Part shown: positions 10,901-18,899 of the stretch, in pieces
How positions within the stretch are numbered: the first letter of the stretch is position 1
How the letters are laid out: every line of letters starts with the position of its first letter
Source of the DNA: a virus
Reading direction: 5' to 3' (one strand)
IMG/VR virus record: IMGVR_UViG_3300031730_000003
Coordinates: 1-64,000 of that record
DNA length: 64,000 nucleotides
Made by a program: the position numbers and the translations under genes
The notes under the pieces: generated by a model
What the model was told of the DNA's origin: nothing
Seen by the model: only the letters and a program-made list of their open reading frames with translations
Database searches by the model: none

Positions 10901-11211
10901 GCGTTGAAGTAGCTGCCGGCTGCGTTCGTGAACGGCGACAGCGTCGACCCCAGCGGGGCGTTCGCCTTGTCGTAGTAGCTGGCCGCGGAGTTGATGTATG
11001 GCGCCGCGATGCCTTGGCTATCGCGCACCTGCTGCATTGCCTGCAACTGGTCTGGCGACAGATCGGCCACCATCTGGCCGCCATATTGGGTGTACGGCGT
11101 AGCCGCGACCGTCTGGGCGCGCGAGAAGATGTTCTTGTAGGCGTCCAGGAAGGCCTGGTTGGGCTGGGACGACGTCGTGGTTGTGTCAGTCCCCTTGCTG
11201 CTGCTGCCCAT
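7969..11211 (-). CDS. Large Gly/Ala/Gln-rich virion protein
   Basis: A 1080-residue protein whose stop lies next to the start of the polyvalent gene. The first half is a long Ala/Gln/Gly-rich, low-charge region with helical repeats of the type QALGAAGQQAQL. The middle has two basic Gly-Gly segments (LFSKRGGAVPDEPRG near residue 410 and GMRRGGPLHRDAGG near 690) between Gly/Ser-rich linkers. The C-terminal third is predicted helical and charged (about 850-950, QKQIAAQNAVRREAVQ). Position and composition suggest a structural or internal virion protein. No enzymatic motif was seen and no named family is claimed. Confidence 0.75.
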   Translation of the reverse strand: MGSSSKGTDTTTTSSQPNQAFLDAYKNIFSRAQTVAATPYTQYGGQMVADLSPDQLQAMQQVRDSQGIAAPYINSAASYYDKANAPLGSTLSPFTNAAGSYFNASGNTDLTGTVSPWQTQAASGFGSGSAAITPAGFSANAVNQYASPYTNSVVNATQAQFNNTNAQQQNDLTGNLISKGAWGGDRAGIAKAVLAGQQQTAQAPVIAGLYNQGYSQALNEFNQQQGVNLSADAQSRALALQGAQGYTALGNQALGAAGQQAQLQQGAGAGIAGLGGQALGAATTQAGLGLQTGYGMSALGNQALTSSLAGANALASSGATQQQQAQAGLNVPYYQWQAQQAYPFQTTSWLSGIGTGLGGASGGTSSTSAPAPSTVSQLGGLALGATGLIGGTGGFGSNGWLTNLFSKRGGAVPDEPRGILIPFPGHRVRRAAGGSLPSSPLVTVNPSSYAGGIGVPMLRTGTDGGNSTQDYLNSQVPGWNAPPPVSYNFPTVDFNPSGSTTGGAGTGGLDATGVAARTESGSNGGAGATDQGFNGSVSNFGDFASAVASGLGAVFGGPLGAAGFVGALAASNGKTGSPSKAAISAIKDLFGTPTSTSSSVDGLSGKEIEVNPDVGAGGFGTGAMAGLAGGVGGMSGPMGDITGGATNSLSGGDNGGGLGGGPDIGAQGDATAEARGMRRGGPLHRDAGGLLPTTPWGDLDPGLVSGNTPDFADPIDQMPPDTGDNSSVIDVSGTPVGISTDPRGEAPWQAPSGGLAAATGPGMAPQGGGLGAAAGPNMGIPPPPPVPPGAPDGGDGTSGGGWTPAATEDPMLKADPWLSVAKAGFAMAAGKSPHALTNIGAGAMAGLTDLQQQKQIAAQNAVRREAVQARKDAVQMQREWRAASAQQAAEKLAAQIDHQNKQLAISGGHLGETQRHNQVMEEQAGRPNYIGTDDEGNAIVADKTGVHATGVRVGARPMNEYQTAQLAARQDTIALARDRFNRAVTNDQQKVIKGMTDQELATTRSLIGAGKSVDEAIKGARTITGGAQANARSAAPAGAAPPPAANAPAGLPAGARQNGAGDWFVPDGKGGWLKAVQTGP

Positions 11212-11214
11212 GCG

Positions 11215-11868
11215 TCAGCCCCCCGGGGGTTTCGGATAGATGAAAAAGGCGCCCGTCGGATTGCCGAACCGACGCCACATGCGCGCCTTCCGCTCAGCGC
11301 CATCGACGTTCAGCACGCTGGTCATGAGGTAGATGCGATAGCCGAAGCCGCGCGTCCACTCGTCTGACACCCAATTCGCGAACTGCAACAGCCGGCGACC
11401 GAAGGCGGTGTGGCGATAGGCCGGGTCGACGAAGGAGGCCACCTCTCCGATATGACGCGCCTCGCTCCACCACCATTGCCGCGGCACCAGCACAATGTAG
11501 GCCGCCAGCCGGTTCGGCTCCTTGGCGGGGATCACGCCCACGATGCCGTCCTCCCGCTGCAGGCTTGGCCGCACTGCTGCGACAAGTCGATCTTCGCTGA
11601 TCGGCGCGACGCCGGCGGCGCCGACCTCCTGAAGCTCCATCCGCATCAGCCGCAGGATTTCTGACTCGTCGGACTGCACGCCGATCTTGACTTCGGCGGG
11701 ATACTCGAAGGGTCCGTTGATGGGCTCCTGTGGGCCGGCGTCCGCCAGCATCAGCCGCAGTGCCTTTCGGCCGGCGCGAAGGTCGCCGTTGCCGAGGTGA
11801 GCCAGTTGCTCGTCCGTGACCACGTAGCCGCCGGGCCCCTCGGGGAGCCGCTTCACCGCGGCGCTCAT
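11215..11868 (-). CDS. GNAT acetyltransferase-like virion-region protein
   Basis: 217 residues. The C-terminal two thirds look like a GNAT N-acetyltransferase: an alternating strand-helix pattern, a central YIVLVPRQWWW strand, then VDPAYRHTAFGRRLLQFA as the acetyl-CoA-binding loop and helix, and a final YLMTSVLN strand. The R/Q-x-x-G-x-G/A signature is degenerate, so activity is uncertain. Residues 12-41 (PGGYVVTDEQLAHLGNG and following helix) match a module occurring twice in the upstream neighbour. The start overlaps that gene by four bases (ATGA). GNAT-like proteins are often encoded beside internal virion proteins in podoviruses. Confidence 0.7.
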   Translation of the reverse strand: MSAAVKRLPEGPGGYVVTDEQLAHLGNGDLRAGRKALRLMLADAGPQEPINGPFEYPAEVKIGVQSDESEILRLMRMELQEVGAAGVAPISEDRLVAAVRPSLQREDGIVGVIPAKEPNRLAAYIVLVPRQWWWSEARHIGEVASFVDPAYRHTAFGRRLLQFANWVSDEWTRGFGYRIYLMTSVLNVDGAERKARMWRRFGNPTGAFFIYPKPPGG

Positions 11869-12512
11869 GACTTCTTCGGCCCGGGCAGCTTGCGCATCGT
11901 GTCGGCAGTCTTCTTGCGGATATGGAGCACGAAGGCGTCGAGGATCTCGTGACCCTTCTTCATGTTGCCGGACCCCAGCGCCCGTACGTCAGCAGGGCTG
12001 ACCACGTACTCCCCGCCGGCGGCGATGATCGGGACGGGCTTCGGCACCCCGCCGCCGCGCGCCTCGTGCAGCACGCCGGGCGCCCGCGGCATCCCACGCT
12101 GCGCCATTGCTGGCGCCGAGGTGCCCCACGGACCGCTGCGCAGCGCCAGGTCCAGGTGCTTGGCGCCGGCCAGCGTGTTGCCCTCGCCCAGTCCCGAGAC
12201 GACGTCTGCCGGGATGACGTAGGAGCCGCCGGGCGGCGACATCTCGATCTTGTCGGTGCGGCCCGGTATGTTGGAGTGGATGAGGCCAGACGGGATTTGC
12301 TCGCCGCCGGCCTCGCGCCTGATAAAGGTCGGCACGGGAGGGGCGCCGCCGGTGGCGAAGGATGCCGCTGCGATGCCACCGCCGGCAGCGTGGCTGGAAC
12401 GCTGTACTCGATAGGCCGCCGCGAGACTTTGCGCCTGCGGGTGACCGGCCTTCATCATTTCAGCGACGTTGCTGCTGAAGGCATCTTTCGAGGCGCTGTG
12501 GATTAGCGGCAT
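11865..12512 (-). CDS. Virion-region protein with duplicated GG-YVV module
   Basis: A 215-residue protein. The N-terminal 38 residues resemble the short phage DUF6496-type helix (AFSSNVAEMMKAGHPQAQS). Residues 94-124 and 165-195 are repeats of one module: PGGSYVIPADVVSGLGEGN with a following helix, and AGGEYVVSPADVRALGSGN with a following helix. A third copy opens the next gene. The linkers are Gly/Ala-rich with Arg. The tail is strongly basic (LHIRKKTADTMRK). It is probably structural; the function of the module is unknown. Confidence 0.7.
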   Translation of the reverse strand: MPLIHSASKDAFSSNVAEMMKAGHPQAQSLAAAYRVQRSSHAAGGGIAAASFATGGAPPVPTFIRREAGGEQIPSGLIHSNIPGRTDKIEMSPPGGSYVIPADVVSGLGEGNTLAGAKHLDLALRSGPWGTSAPAMAQRGMPRAPGVLHEARGGGVPKPVPIIAAGGEYVVSPADVRALGSGNMKKGHEILDAFVLHIRKKTADTMRKLPGPKKS

Positions 12513-12589
12513 CGGCCATCTCCGGGGCGAACCGGCCGCAATCTACAGGACAGCGGCGCGAATTTGCTAGGGGTTGCGTCTCGGCGCCG

Positions 12590-13081
12590 TCACGTCCCCA
12601 CATCTTGCAGCCACGTCGCGAGGCCAGCCACCCAGGTCAGACGCAGCACTTCCTTGGCGCCGACGCCGTTCAGATTGACCACTGTCGCGCCAGTGCCGTC
12701 GATGTTGGCGGTCACAGAAACCGTGCCGGCGCCGTAGCGCTTCACCGCAAGCTGGTGGCCGTCGGTCGTGCCGGCCGCCAAAGTCATAGCCACTGGAATG
12801 GCCGAATTCACCAGTGCGAGGCTGTCCGTGACAGCGATGGCGCCGGCGGCGGTGTAGGTGGTGGTGATCGGCAGCGGCACGTCGCCCTGCGTCAGCACGA
12901 CCACGCCAGTGCGCCCCGCGACGGATAGCACGGGCCCGGCCACCGAGACCGCTGTGATTGCCGCGGCGATGGCTTCAAGCTGGGCGAGGATGCGCCCCTG
13001 CAGCTTCACCAGTTGCTGGAGAGGGTCGGCGACCTGCGTGAGCGAGGTGCCTGGGGCAGCCGGGTTGCCGAAGCCGCTCAT
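12590..13081 (-). CDS. Small beta-rich structural protein (head/tail fibre-like)
   Basis: 163 residues. The chosen ATG overlaps the stop of the upstream gp10-like gene as ATGA, which is why a longer upstream start was not used. The N-terminal 45 residues include a helix (LQQLVKLQGRILAQLEAI) that could trimerise; the rest is hydrophobic beta sequence (VLSVAGRTGVVVLTQGDVP, ending LTWVAGLATWLQDV) typical of short phage fibre or head-decoration proteins. No catalytic motif. Confidence 0.65.
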   Translation of the reverse strand: MSGFGNPAAPGTSLTQVADPLQQLVKLQGRILAQLEAIAAAITAVSVAGPVLSVAGRTGVVVLTQGDVPLPITTTYTAAGAIAVTDSLALVNSAIPVAMTLAAGTTDGHQLAVKRYGAGTVSVTANIDGTGATVVNLNGVGAKEVLRLTWVAGLATWLQDVGT

Positions 13082-15063
13082 GCCTTGCCGTCCGGCCGCA
13101 CGTCCAGGCGAACCGCGCCCATGCGCCACATTGAGCCCAGATCGTCACTGCTGAACACGAAGCGGAACTGGCGAGCCCGGATGCCAGGGTTCACGTACTC
13201 GATGCTGGGCGTGAAGATGTATGGGCCATAGGCCACCTCCGGTTCGTTCGGGTAGTCCTGGCCATAGATCGTGAGGTTGACCGCGGGTGTGCCGGCCAGC
13301 CAGTTGAAGTCTGGCACGACCCTGTCCATGAACCAGTACTGCTCGCCATCAGTGACGTCGAGATCGCCGCTGCCGATGCTGACGCTCATTGGCGTGCCGT
13401 CGGCGTCAGTCCCGATGTTGTGCTGCTGGACCAAGCCCGACGAGTCGGTGCCGATCGGGGCGCCCAGCGGGGAGTGGTCGATCCAGGCAGTGCGCTCCAG
13501 CCAGCCGTAATCCCAGAGGTTGTCGACGTAGTTCCATTTTACGAAGGCCATCTCCCCGCTTGTGGTCGGGAAGAAGATGGCGACCTCGTGGTAGGTGCTG
13601 TCGGTGGCAGCAAACACTTCGCCAAGCTGACTCTGGTCAAGATTGTCGTAGAAGAAGTCCCACACCGGGCAATCCATCGGCTGCACGCCGCCGCCGGCGT
13701 AGATGAAGAAGCTGTGCAAGCCGGGCCAAAAGACGCCGGCGCTGATCGTCGCCACCGCCCGTGCCGCGAGCAGCCCGCAATTGGCCCCCGCCTCGTTGAT
13801 CGAGAAGATGCCTGGGGTGCCCGAGTAGAACATCGAATAGAGGGAGGTGTCGGTCCACACCAGCGCGCCAAGGCCGCTGCCGCGAGCGCCCACGATCCGC
13901 GAGCCCTTGGTCAACTGGAAGCTGCCGGCCTGGTTGCTAGCGCTCGCCGTCCACACCGTGAAGTCGGCGACGTCGCTCCAGCGCAACAGCATGGGGTACT
14001 GCGTGCCGAGCACCTCTGCGCCGAGCGCCACCAGGATCTGCGCCTGCGAGAAGACGAAGATGCCGTTGTTCATGGTCGGCGCCGTGCCGATCAGCGTCAG
14101 CGGCACCGTCGGATCGGGGGGCGCCCAATAATAGATGCCGCCGCCCGTGTAGTTGGCGACGAGATCCTCGCCCCATTGGTCGAAGAACCATTGCCGCATC
14201 GGGGCGGTCAACTGCGCGCTGTTGCCCAGGCCGTAGTCGCCGGCGCCATAGTCCCCCACGCCATAGCCTGACAGGGCAGTGTTGACCGCGTAGCCGCTCG
14301 CCAGCAGGTACTGGATACGGACATTGCCGCCGTTCTCGGAGCCCGATGTCGTCGAGCCGGCCAGCGAGCCGCCGGTGATGTTGAAGGTGTTCGCCGAGAG
14401 CACCGTGACCGCGTAATCGCCGAAGATGACGATGGTAGCCACCGTGGTGGAGACCTTGACGCTGAAGGTGCTTGCGTTGGTCAGGCCGTGGTTGGCCAGT
14501 GTCACCAGGATCGTGGCCGAGCCGTTGGTGGTATTGAACAGCGGCACCGCGCCGGCATTGGCGACGGTGGAGGTCGCGTTGCTGGCCGCGGTGATCTGGT
14601 AAGCGGTGCCGCTGATCGACGCCGTGACGATGTAGTAGCCCTCGAGCACCAGGCCGCCGATGGCCACCGGAGTGAGGATGTTGATCCAATCCCCGACGGC
14701 CGGGCTGTGCGCGGCATCCACGATCGTCACCAGGGGGGAACTGATCGTCGTCGAGAAATTCACGGCCACGTTGGTGGTGGCCGCGATCGGCGTGATGTCG
14801 TAGAGCGTGCCGCCGATCATCAGGTAGACGCGCTGCTCGGTACCGAGCGCGAGGTAGGGATTGCCCTGGTAGTCCGCCCAGCCGAACAGGCCGCGGCAGG
14901 TGCCCACGAAGGGCGTGTCATTCATGTGCTGCCAGCCGGCGTATTTCTGCGGCTGCTTGTTCAGCCACCGGATCAACTGGCTGGTCGACCAGCCCGTCGA
15001 GTTCAGGGTGGTGGTCTTGGTGGTGTCGATGCCCGGCTGAAGCGCGAGGCGGCGGAGCGACAT
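13078..15063 (-). CDS. P22 gp10-like tail/DNA-stabilisation protein
   Basis: 661 residues from ATG 15063; the upstream gene's stop is one base away. The N-terminus (ALQPGIDTTKTTTLNSTGW, then RWLNKQPQKYAGW) matches the packaged-DNA stabilisation/tail accessory factor family typified by P22 gp10, which plugs the portal below the adaptor. The body is beta-rich with several Thr/Ser/Val strands, and the C-terminal half has propeller-like SDVADFTVWTAS and GLLAARAVATI segments. It is downstream of two adaptor-like genes, the same functional order as in podovirus tail machines. Family call is by N-terminal motif and context. Confidence 0.75.
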   Translation of the reverse strand: MSLRRLALQPGIDTTKTTTLNSTGWSTSQLIRWLNKQPQKYAGWQHMNDTPFVGTCRGLFGWADYQGNPYLALGTEQRVYLMIGGTLYDITPIAATTNVAVNFSTTISSPLVTIVDAAHSPAVGDWINILTPVAIGGLVLEGYYIVTASISGTAYQITAASNATSTVANAGAVPLFNTTNGSATILVTLANHGLTNASTFSVKVSTTVATIVIFGDYAVTVLSANTFNITGGSLAGSTTSGSENGGNVRIQYLLASGYAVNTALSGYGVGDYGAGDYGLGNSAQLTAPMRQWFFDQWGEDLVANYTGGGIYYWAPPDPTVPLTLIGTAPTMNNGIFVFSQAQILVALGAEVLGTQYPMLLRWSDVADFTVWTASASNQAGSFQLTKGSRIVGARGSGLGALVWTDTSLYSMFYSGTPGIFSINEAGANCGLLAARAVATISAGVFWPGLHSFFIYAGGGVQPMDCPVWDFFYDNLDQSQLGEVFAATDSTYHEVAIFFPTTSGEMAFVKWNYVDNLWDYGWLERTAWIDHSPLGAPIGTDSSGLVQQHNIGTDADGTPMSVSIGSGDLDVTDGEQYWFMDRVVPDFNWLAGTPAVNLTIYGQDYPNEPEVAYGPYIFTPSIEYVNPGIRARQFRFVFSSDDLGSMWRMGAVRLDVRPDGKA

Positions 15064-15064
15064 T

Positions 15065-15811
15065 TCATGCCCTCGGCAGCGCGGCAACGGGCGCTGGCGC
15101 CATGGTCTGCCAGCCGGCCGACTGCGACTTCTTGCGGGCCTCCTCGACCGCCGCTCCCTTCTTGAGGTCGTTGTACTGCGTCACCCAGGTGGTGGCGCCA
15201 GGTGCATCCTCGGCCAGCGCGCTCCAGTTCTGCTTGATCGCGTTCCAATAGATCATCGCCGCCACGACGTAGAGGTCCGGCAGGTTCAGGGTCAGGAAGT
15301 TCGAGGTGTTCGTACTGGAGAGCGGCGTCGGGCGCACCGTGCCGTAGAATTCGATCTGGTAGGCAGCGTCCGGCACCGGGCCGAGCACAAAGGTGCTGTC
15401 GTCCTGCGGCGCGACATAGGTCGGCAGGCCGCGGCTCGCGACGGTCATGCTGCCCCAGGCAAAATTGATGAAGTCGCGCGAGGCTGGCAGCAGCGGGGTG
15501 CGGGTGGAATTGCTGGCGTTCGGCGCCGAGCCCGCGGGCGAGATCACCGCAAGGCTCTCCGCCACGATCATGCTGGCCGGCTTGGCCACGGTGCGCGTGC
15601 CGGCGGCGCAGGTGCTGGTGGCCGTTGTGTAGGCGGCCAGGAAATTGAGGTCGGGGTCGCGCAGCAGGCGGAGCTCGGCGAAGCTGATGGACTCGCTAAG
15701 CGCGGTGTTCAGCCGGTCGGTGGTGAAGGGCGTGGCGGAAGCGGCCCCGGTCGCCGAAAGGGGCGTCGGATAGAGGTCGCCGATCCAGGTAGTGTATTCG
15801 GACCAGATCAT
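15065..15811 (-). CDS. Head-tail adaptor-like protein
   Basis: 248 residues beginning MIWSEYTTWIGDLYPTPL; the ATG overlaps the previous stop (ATGA). The pattern of early helices (RLNTALSESISFAELRLLRD), a central beta region with FVLGPVPDAAYQIEFYG, and a C-terminal helical part (PDLYVVAAMIYWNAI, then WVTQYNDLKKGA) is that of phage adaptor / P22 gp4-like connector proteins, which form the ring below the portal. The gene lies between a decoration-like protein and the gp10-like protein. A second adaptor-like gene is at 16897. Confidence 0.7.
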   Translation of the reverse strand: MIWSEYTTWIGDLYPTPLSATGAASATPFTTDRLNTALSESISFAELRLLRDPDLNFLAAYTTATSTCAAGTRTVAKPASMIVAESLAVISPAGSAPNASNSTRTPLLPASRDFINFAWGSMTVASRGLPTYVAPQDDSTFVLGPVPDAAYQIEFYGTVRPTPLSSTNTSNFLTLNLPDLYVVAAMIYWNAIKQNWSALAEDAPGATTWVTQYNDLKKGAAVEEARKKSQSAGWQTMAPAPVAALPRA

Positions 15812-16521
15812 GACAGCACCGGCTCCAGACCGGCCATGATCACAAGCCCGGCGGTCGACTGGATCGCATTGGCGAAGTTCACCGCAAGACGGTCTCCGGC
15901 GACCATGTGGACGGTGTTGAACGTCGCCAAAAGCGCCGTCTGGAGGGTATTCGCCGTGGCATTCAGGTTGAAGCTGCTGCCCATGATCGAGGTCCCGCCG
16001 CCGGGCGCCGTTGTGCCGGTGTCCTTGGTTACCGTCAGCGTGCTGGTGCCACCGGCGGCCACCGAGAATATGCAGCGCAGCGACTTCACCCGCATGGGCC
16101 GATACGCCATGAAGAAGGACCGGGCAGTGGCCGCCGGAGTCCCCGTGAAATAGAAGATCGCCGGGATCAGATTGGCGTCGCCGGCAAGAAACAATTCCCC
16201 GTCGTTGGCGGCGGAAGATCCTGCGCCGGGATCCAGGTAGACGCTTCCTCCAAACGTGCCGTTCGACCCGCCAGCAACGTGTGTGTTGCCGCCAAAGCCG
16301 GTCGCCGCCCCGTCGCGGCCTGTTACGTTGAGTGCGGCAGCGGCGCCCAGGATGCCGTCTACCACGGGGGTCCCGAAGGTCGGGTCCAGGCCTGAGCCAA
16401 GGATGTCGCCCACTGTCGCACTGGTGGTCAGCGTCTGGCCATTGCGGACCTGAAAGAGCGTGACGATGTCCGCCAAGGAGATCGGCAGCGTCGGCGCGTT
16501 GTATTGGTTGCCTTGGGCCAT
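15808..16521 (-). CDS. Structural protein of the connector region
   Basis: 237 residues. The N-terminal 45 residues (NAPTLPISLADIVTLFQVRNG) are followed by a Gly-rich beta region that reads like a fibre or capsid-binding trimer domain (TGFGGNTHVAGGSNGTFGG) and a compact C-terminal beta domain (KSLRCIFSVAAGGTSTLTV). ATGA overlap with the downstream adaptor gene. Probably a head fibre or decoration protein; not assigned to a family. Confidence 0.6.
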   Translation of the reverse strand: MAQGNQYNAPTLPISLADIVTLFQVRNGQTLTTSATVGDILGSGLDPTFGTPVVDGILGAAAALNVTGRDGAATGFGGNTHVAGGSNGTFGGSVYLDPGAGSSAANDGELFLAGDANLIPAIFYFTGTPAATARSFFMAYRPMRVKSLRCIFSVAAGGTSTLTVTKDTGTTAPGGGTSIMGSSFNLNATANTLQTALLATFNTVHMVAGDRLAVNFANAIQSTAGLVIMAGLEPVLS

Positions 16522-16530
16522 CAGGCGCTC

Positions 16531-16896
16531 CTAGCCGGGCGGCGTGGGAATGAAGCCGGTGTCCATGATAGGCGCCCACTTCGTGTCCTGGATAGGATCG
16601 CCGTTCGTATCGCTGATCACCAGGGAATAGTCGGATGCTGTCAGGAAGTCCGGCCGCGGCTGGCTGACCGGAATCGGGTCAGGGGGGAGGATGATGGTGC
16701 GCAACTGCTCCTGCGGGACGTCAAGGCAGATGTCGCATACCAGGAAGCCGGTGTCGGTGATCTTGGTGCCGTACCACTGCTTCTCGGCATAGAGGTCAGA
16801 GCGCAGATACTCAAATCCGCACGTGTCACAGATAGCGAATGCGGATGGCGCCGTGGCATCAACGCGGGCCCGGCCATGGCGGTTGGGGATGGCCAT
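16531..16896 (-). CDS. Small zinc-ribbon protein of the connector region
   Basis: 121 residues. Two CxxC knuckles about 31 residues apart (CDTCGF and CDICLD) form a probable zinc ribbon. The remainder is acidic and Pro-rich. It starts one base after the stop of the adaptor gene. Similar short zinc-ribbon proteins occur beside connector genes in podoviruses; their role, structural or regulatory, is unknown. Confidence 0.65.
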   Translation of the reverse strand: MAIPNRHGRARVDATAPSAFAICDTCGFEYLRSDLYAEKQWYGTKITDTGFLVCDICLDVPQEQLRTIILPPDPIPVSQPRPDFLTASDYSLVISDTNGDPIQDTKWAPIMDTGFIPTPPG

Positions 16897-17580
16897 CTAC
16901 TTGCGCCAGTAGTTGCTCAGGTTCGGCACGATGGTGATCGGCGCGAGTTCGGTGTCGGCATCGCGCGCCCGCACCCAGGCCGCGTCGCGCTCTATCTTCA
17001 GGTCGTCCTTGATCTTCAGCCACGTCTCGATCTCGGTGAACTTCGAGCCGACGTCGTAGGCAAGTTCGAGCACTGCGGCCTTGAGGAAGTAGTTCGGCAG
17101 GTTCGGCGTCTGGCCGTTCGAGGCTGCCACGTCCTGCACCGGCCGCATGTAGTTGAACTTGACGTCGCAGTTCGGGCTGCTGGTCGTGTCCTGGCTGGGC
17201 ACCTGGTACAGCGTCACGTTCGGCGCGATGGTGCGCTCGAACCAGTACTGCGTCGGGCTGCCCTGCTGCTTCTTGTTCGGGATCTCGGCGTACTGGTCGC
17301 GCGTGATCGGGATCAGGATGCGGTCGGTGGTGCCGTTGCCGGCGCCGGCGTCGACCGCCCACCACATGTCGAGGAGCAGGACGCAGTTGGTCGGCAGCGC
17401 GTAGCTGGCCGTGCCGATGACCACGCCCAGGAGGTTGTCCTTCGAGATCGTCCAGAGGTTCGGGCCCTTGTTGGACCAGTCCTGCAGGATGAGGTTGAAG
17501 GAGCGCATGGCCGAGATCATGAACTCGGTGGTGATCGCGGCCGGTCGGATGCGCGCACGCTCGAAGGCGTCCAGGACCAT
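16897..17580 (-). CDS. Phage adaptor (gp4-like) protein, start probably further upstream
   Basis: 227 residues from the first ATG. The protein opens with a family-typical VLDAFERARIRPAAIT helix, then SFNLILQDWSNKGPNLWTI, a beta stretch around ASYALPTNCVLLLDMWW, and a C-terminal helical segment ending NLSNYWRK. This is the phage adaptor/head-completion fold. Relatives start about 15 residues earlier with a TSGTYNFxLSxGD segment. That segment is present here in frame (TSSGTYNFSLSAGD), but the only candidate initiator after the in-frame stop is ATC at 17625, behind an AGGAGG site. ATG 17580 lacks a good ribosome site. Confidence 0.75.
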   Translation of the reverse strand: MVLDAFERARIRPAAITTEFMISAMRSFNLILQDWSNKGPNLWTISKDNLLGVVIGTASYALPTNCVLLLDMWWAVDAGAGNGTTDRILIPITRDQYAEIPNKKQQGSPTQYWFERTIAPNVTLYQVPSQDTTSSPNCDVKFNYMRPVQDVAASNGQTPNLPNYFLKAAVLELAYDVGSKFTEIETWLKIKDDLKIERDAAWVRARDADTELAPITIVPNLSNYWRK

Positions 17581-17622
17581 GTCGCCGGCGGAGAGCGAGA
17601 AATTGTAGGTGCCGCTGGAAGT

Positions 17623-17637
17623 GATGGCCGGCCTCCT
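17623..17637 (-). promoter_or_regulatory. AGGAGG ribosome site before a putative ATC start
   Basis: On the minus strand AGGAGG (17637-17632) is followed by six bases and then ATC (17625-17623), in frame with the adaptor gene. The frame is closed upstream by TAG, with no ATG, GTG or TTG before the ATG at 17580. The spacing is ideal, so initiation at ATC is the simplest reading. Confidence 0.5.
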
Positions 17638-17655
17638 GACGCTGGCCGGAGCGTG

Positions 17656-18180
17656 CTACCCGCGGCCGATGCCCGGGAACTTAGCGTGGACCTTCCGGCG
17701 AATGGTAGTCTGTTCGGCCGGGCTCGCATTCTGCGCGGCCCTGGCCAGCGCGTTGCGAGCGTGAGAGGCGTCAGGGATCGGATAGCTGCCCGACCCCTTG
17801 CCGCCGCTGCCCGAGCCATGCCCGGGCAGTGCGAAATCCGAATCGGGGAGTTTCCGACGCGCCTCTGCGGTCAGTCGCCCCCCGCGTGCTCGGTCGTGTT
17901 CGGTGTCGTCGCCGCCTTTGCCGCGGGCGGTCGTCGCCGGCACGCCGCCGGACTCGTACGGCTGGCCCTTCATGTTGCCCGCGCCGCTGAGCGGCGAACT
18001 CGGCGTCATGCGGCCACCACGGGCCCGCTTGTCGAGCCGGCCGCCGGACTTCATGCCGCCGACCGCCCCGCCGTGCTTGTAGGCCTGCGGGCCCTTCATC
18101 GCCATCGGGGGAATGCTGCCGCCGTCCGCGCGCTTCTTGCCCTTGCCGTGCCCCGGATGGCCGCCGGTCTTGCCCTTCAT
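17656..18180 (-). CDS. Basic virion-region protein with DUF6582-like C-terminus
   Basis: 174 residues. The ATG was chosen because AGGAGA precedes it by seven bases; a longer frame exists upstream. The first 80 residues are very basic and Gly-rich with repeated K-x-G-G motifs (AYKHGGAVGGMKSGGRLDKR). The C-terminal 45 residues (YPIPDASHARNALARAAQ, then a basic helix ending KFPGIG) match the short DUF6582-type domain seen in phage structural regions. It shares the RLDKR motif with the protein at 24623. It may bind DNA or the capsid; the role is unknown. Confidence 0.7.
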   Translation of the reverse strand: MKGKTGGHPGHGKGKKRADGGSIPPMAMKGPQAYKHGGAVGGMKSGGRLDKRARGGRMTPSSPLSGAGNMKGQPYESGGVPATTARGKGGDDTEHDRARGGRLTAEARRKLPDSDFALPGHGSGSGGKGSGSYPIPDASHARNALARAAQNASPAEQTTIRRKVHAKFPGIGRG

Positions 18181-18229
18181 CTGCCGTCTCCTGGCTGCGG
18201 CCACACTCGGCGGTGGTGGCGTCCCGTCG

Positions 18230-18895
18230 TCAACCTTGCACAATGCCGGCTTGTATCGCCTTCAGCGTGGCAGTTCCAGCACCGGCCGTGATCGTAACCC
18301 GGAAGGCGAAGCAGGGGCGCTCGAATGAGCCCTCCGCGTTGCCCGTGACGCCCGTCATGGTCGGCAGCTGCCACACGGTAGGGGGCACGCTGCTGAGCGG
18401 CTCAACGGTGGTTCCCCATGGCGTCAGCACCCAATTCGGGTCGTCGTACGTGTAGTCGACCTGCGACGTCGTGCCGCTGTTCTCAAGCGTGACCGTCAGG
18501 TTGAAGGGGGTGATCTCGCGCGTGGGGAACAGCCAGGGGCCGCTCGCCACTGCGTTGGTGCCCACCGTGAGCGCGCCGGCCGCGGCGCCGCTGATGGCGA
18601 TCCGGCTGACCGTCAGGAAGTCGGCCAGCGTGTAGACCGTGGTGGCGTTCGGGCCGGTCAGGATTTCGACCTGCGCGTTGCCGTTCCGGTCGGTCCCCGT
18701 GATGGTGAAGGTCCGGTTGGAGATGTCGGCGGCCGACGTGATGGCCACCCGGCGCGCGGGCGTCAGCGTCGCCACGCCGACGGTCGCCAGCGAGCCCGTG
18801 ATCGTGAGGTTGCCGGCAGCCCCCGGCGTCTGCGAGAGCGAAATCGCGTTGGCGCTCCCGGCGGCGATCGTGATGGGGCAGACGATCGGGTTCAT
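18230..18895 (-). CDS. Beta-rich structural protein
   Basis: 221 residues from ATG 18895, four bases downstream of the previous stop. Nearly all beta-prone, with Thr/Ala/Gly repeats (AISLSQTPGAAGNLTI; RTFTITGTDRNGNAQVEIL) and no charged helices. Similar small beta proteins next to capsid genes serve as head decoration or completion proteins. No family was recognised. Confidence 0.6.
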   Translation of the reverse strand: MNPIVCPITIAAGSANAISLSQTPGAAGNLTITGSLATVGVATLTPARRVAITSAADISNRTFTITGTDRNGNAQVEILTGPNATTVYTLADFLTVSRIAISGAAAGALTVGTNAVASGPWLFPTREITPFNLTVTLENSGTTSQVDYTYDDPNWVLTPWGTTVEPLSSVPPTVWQLPTMTGVTGNAEGSFERPCFAFRVTITAGAGTATLKAIQAGIVQG

Positions 18896-18899
18896 GGCA

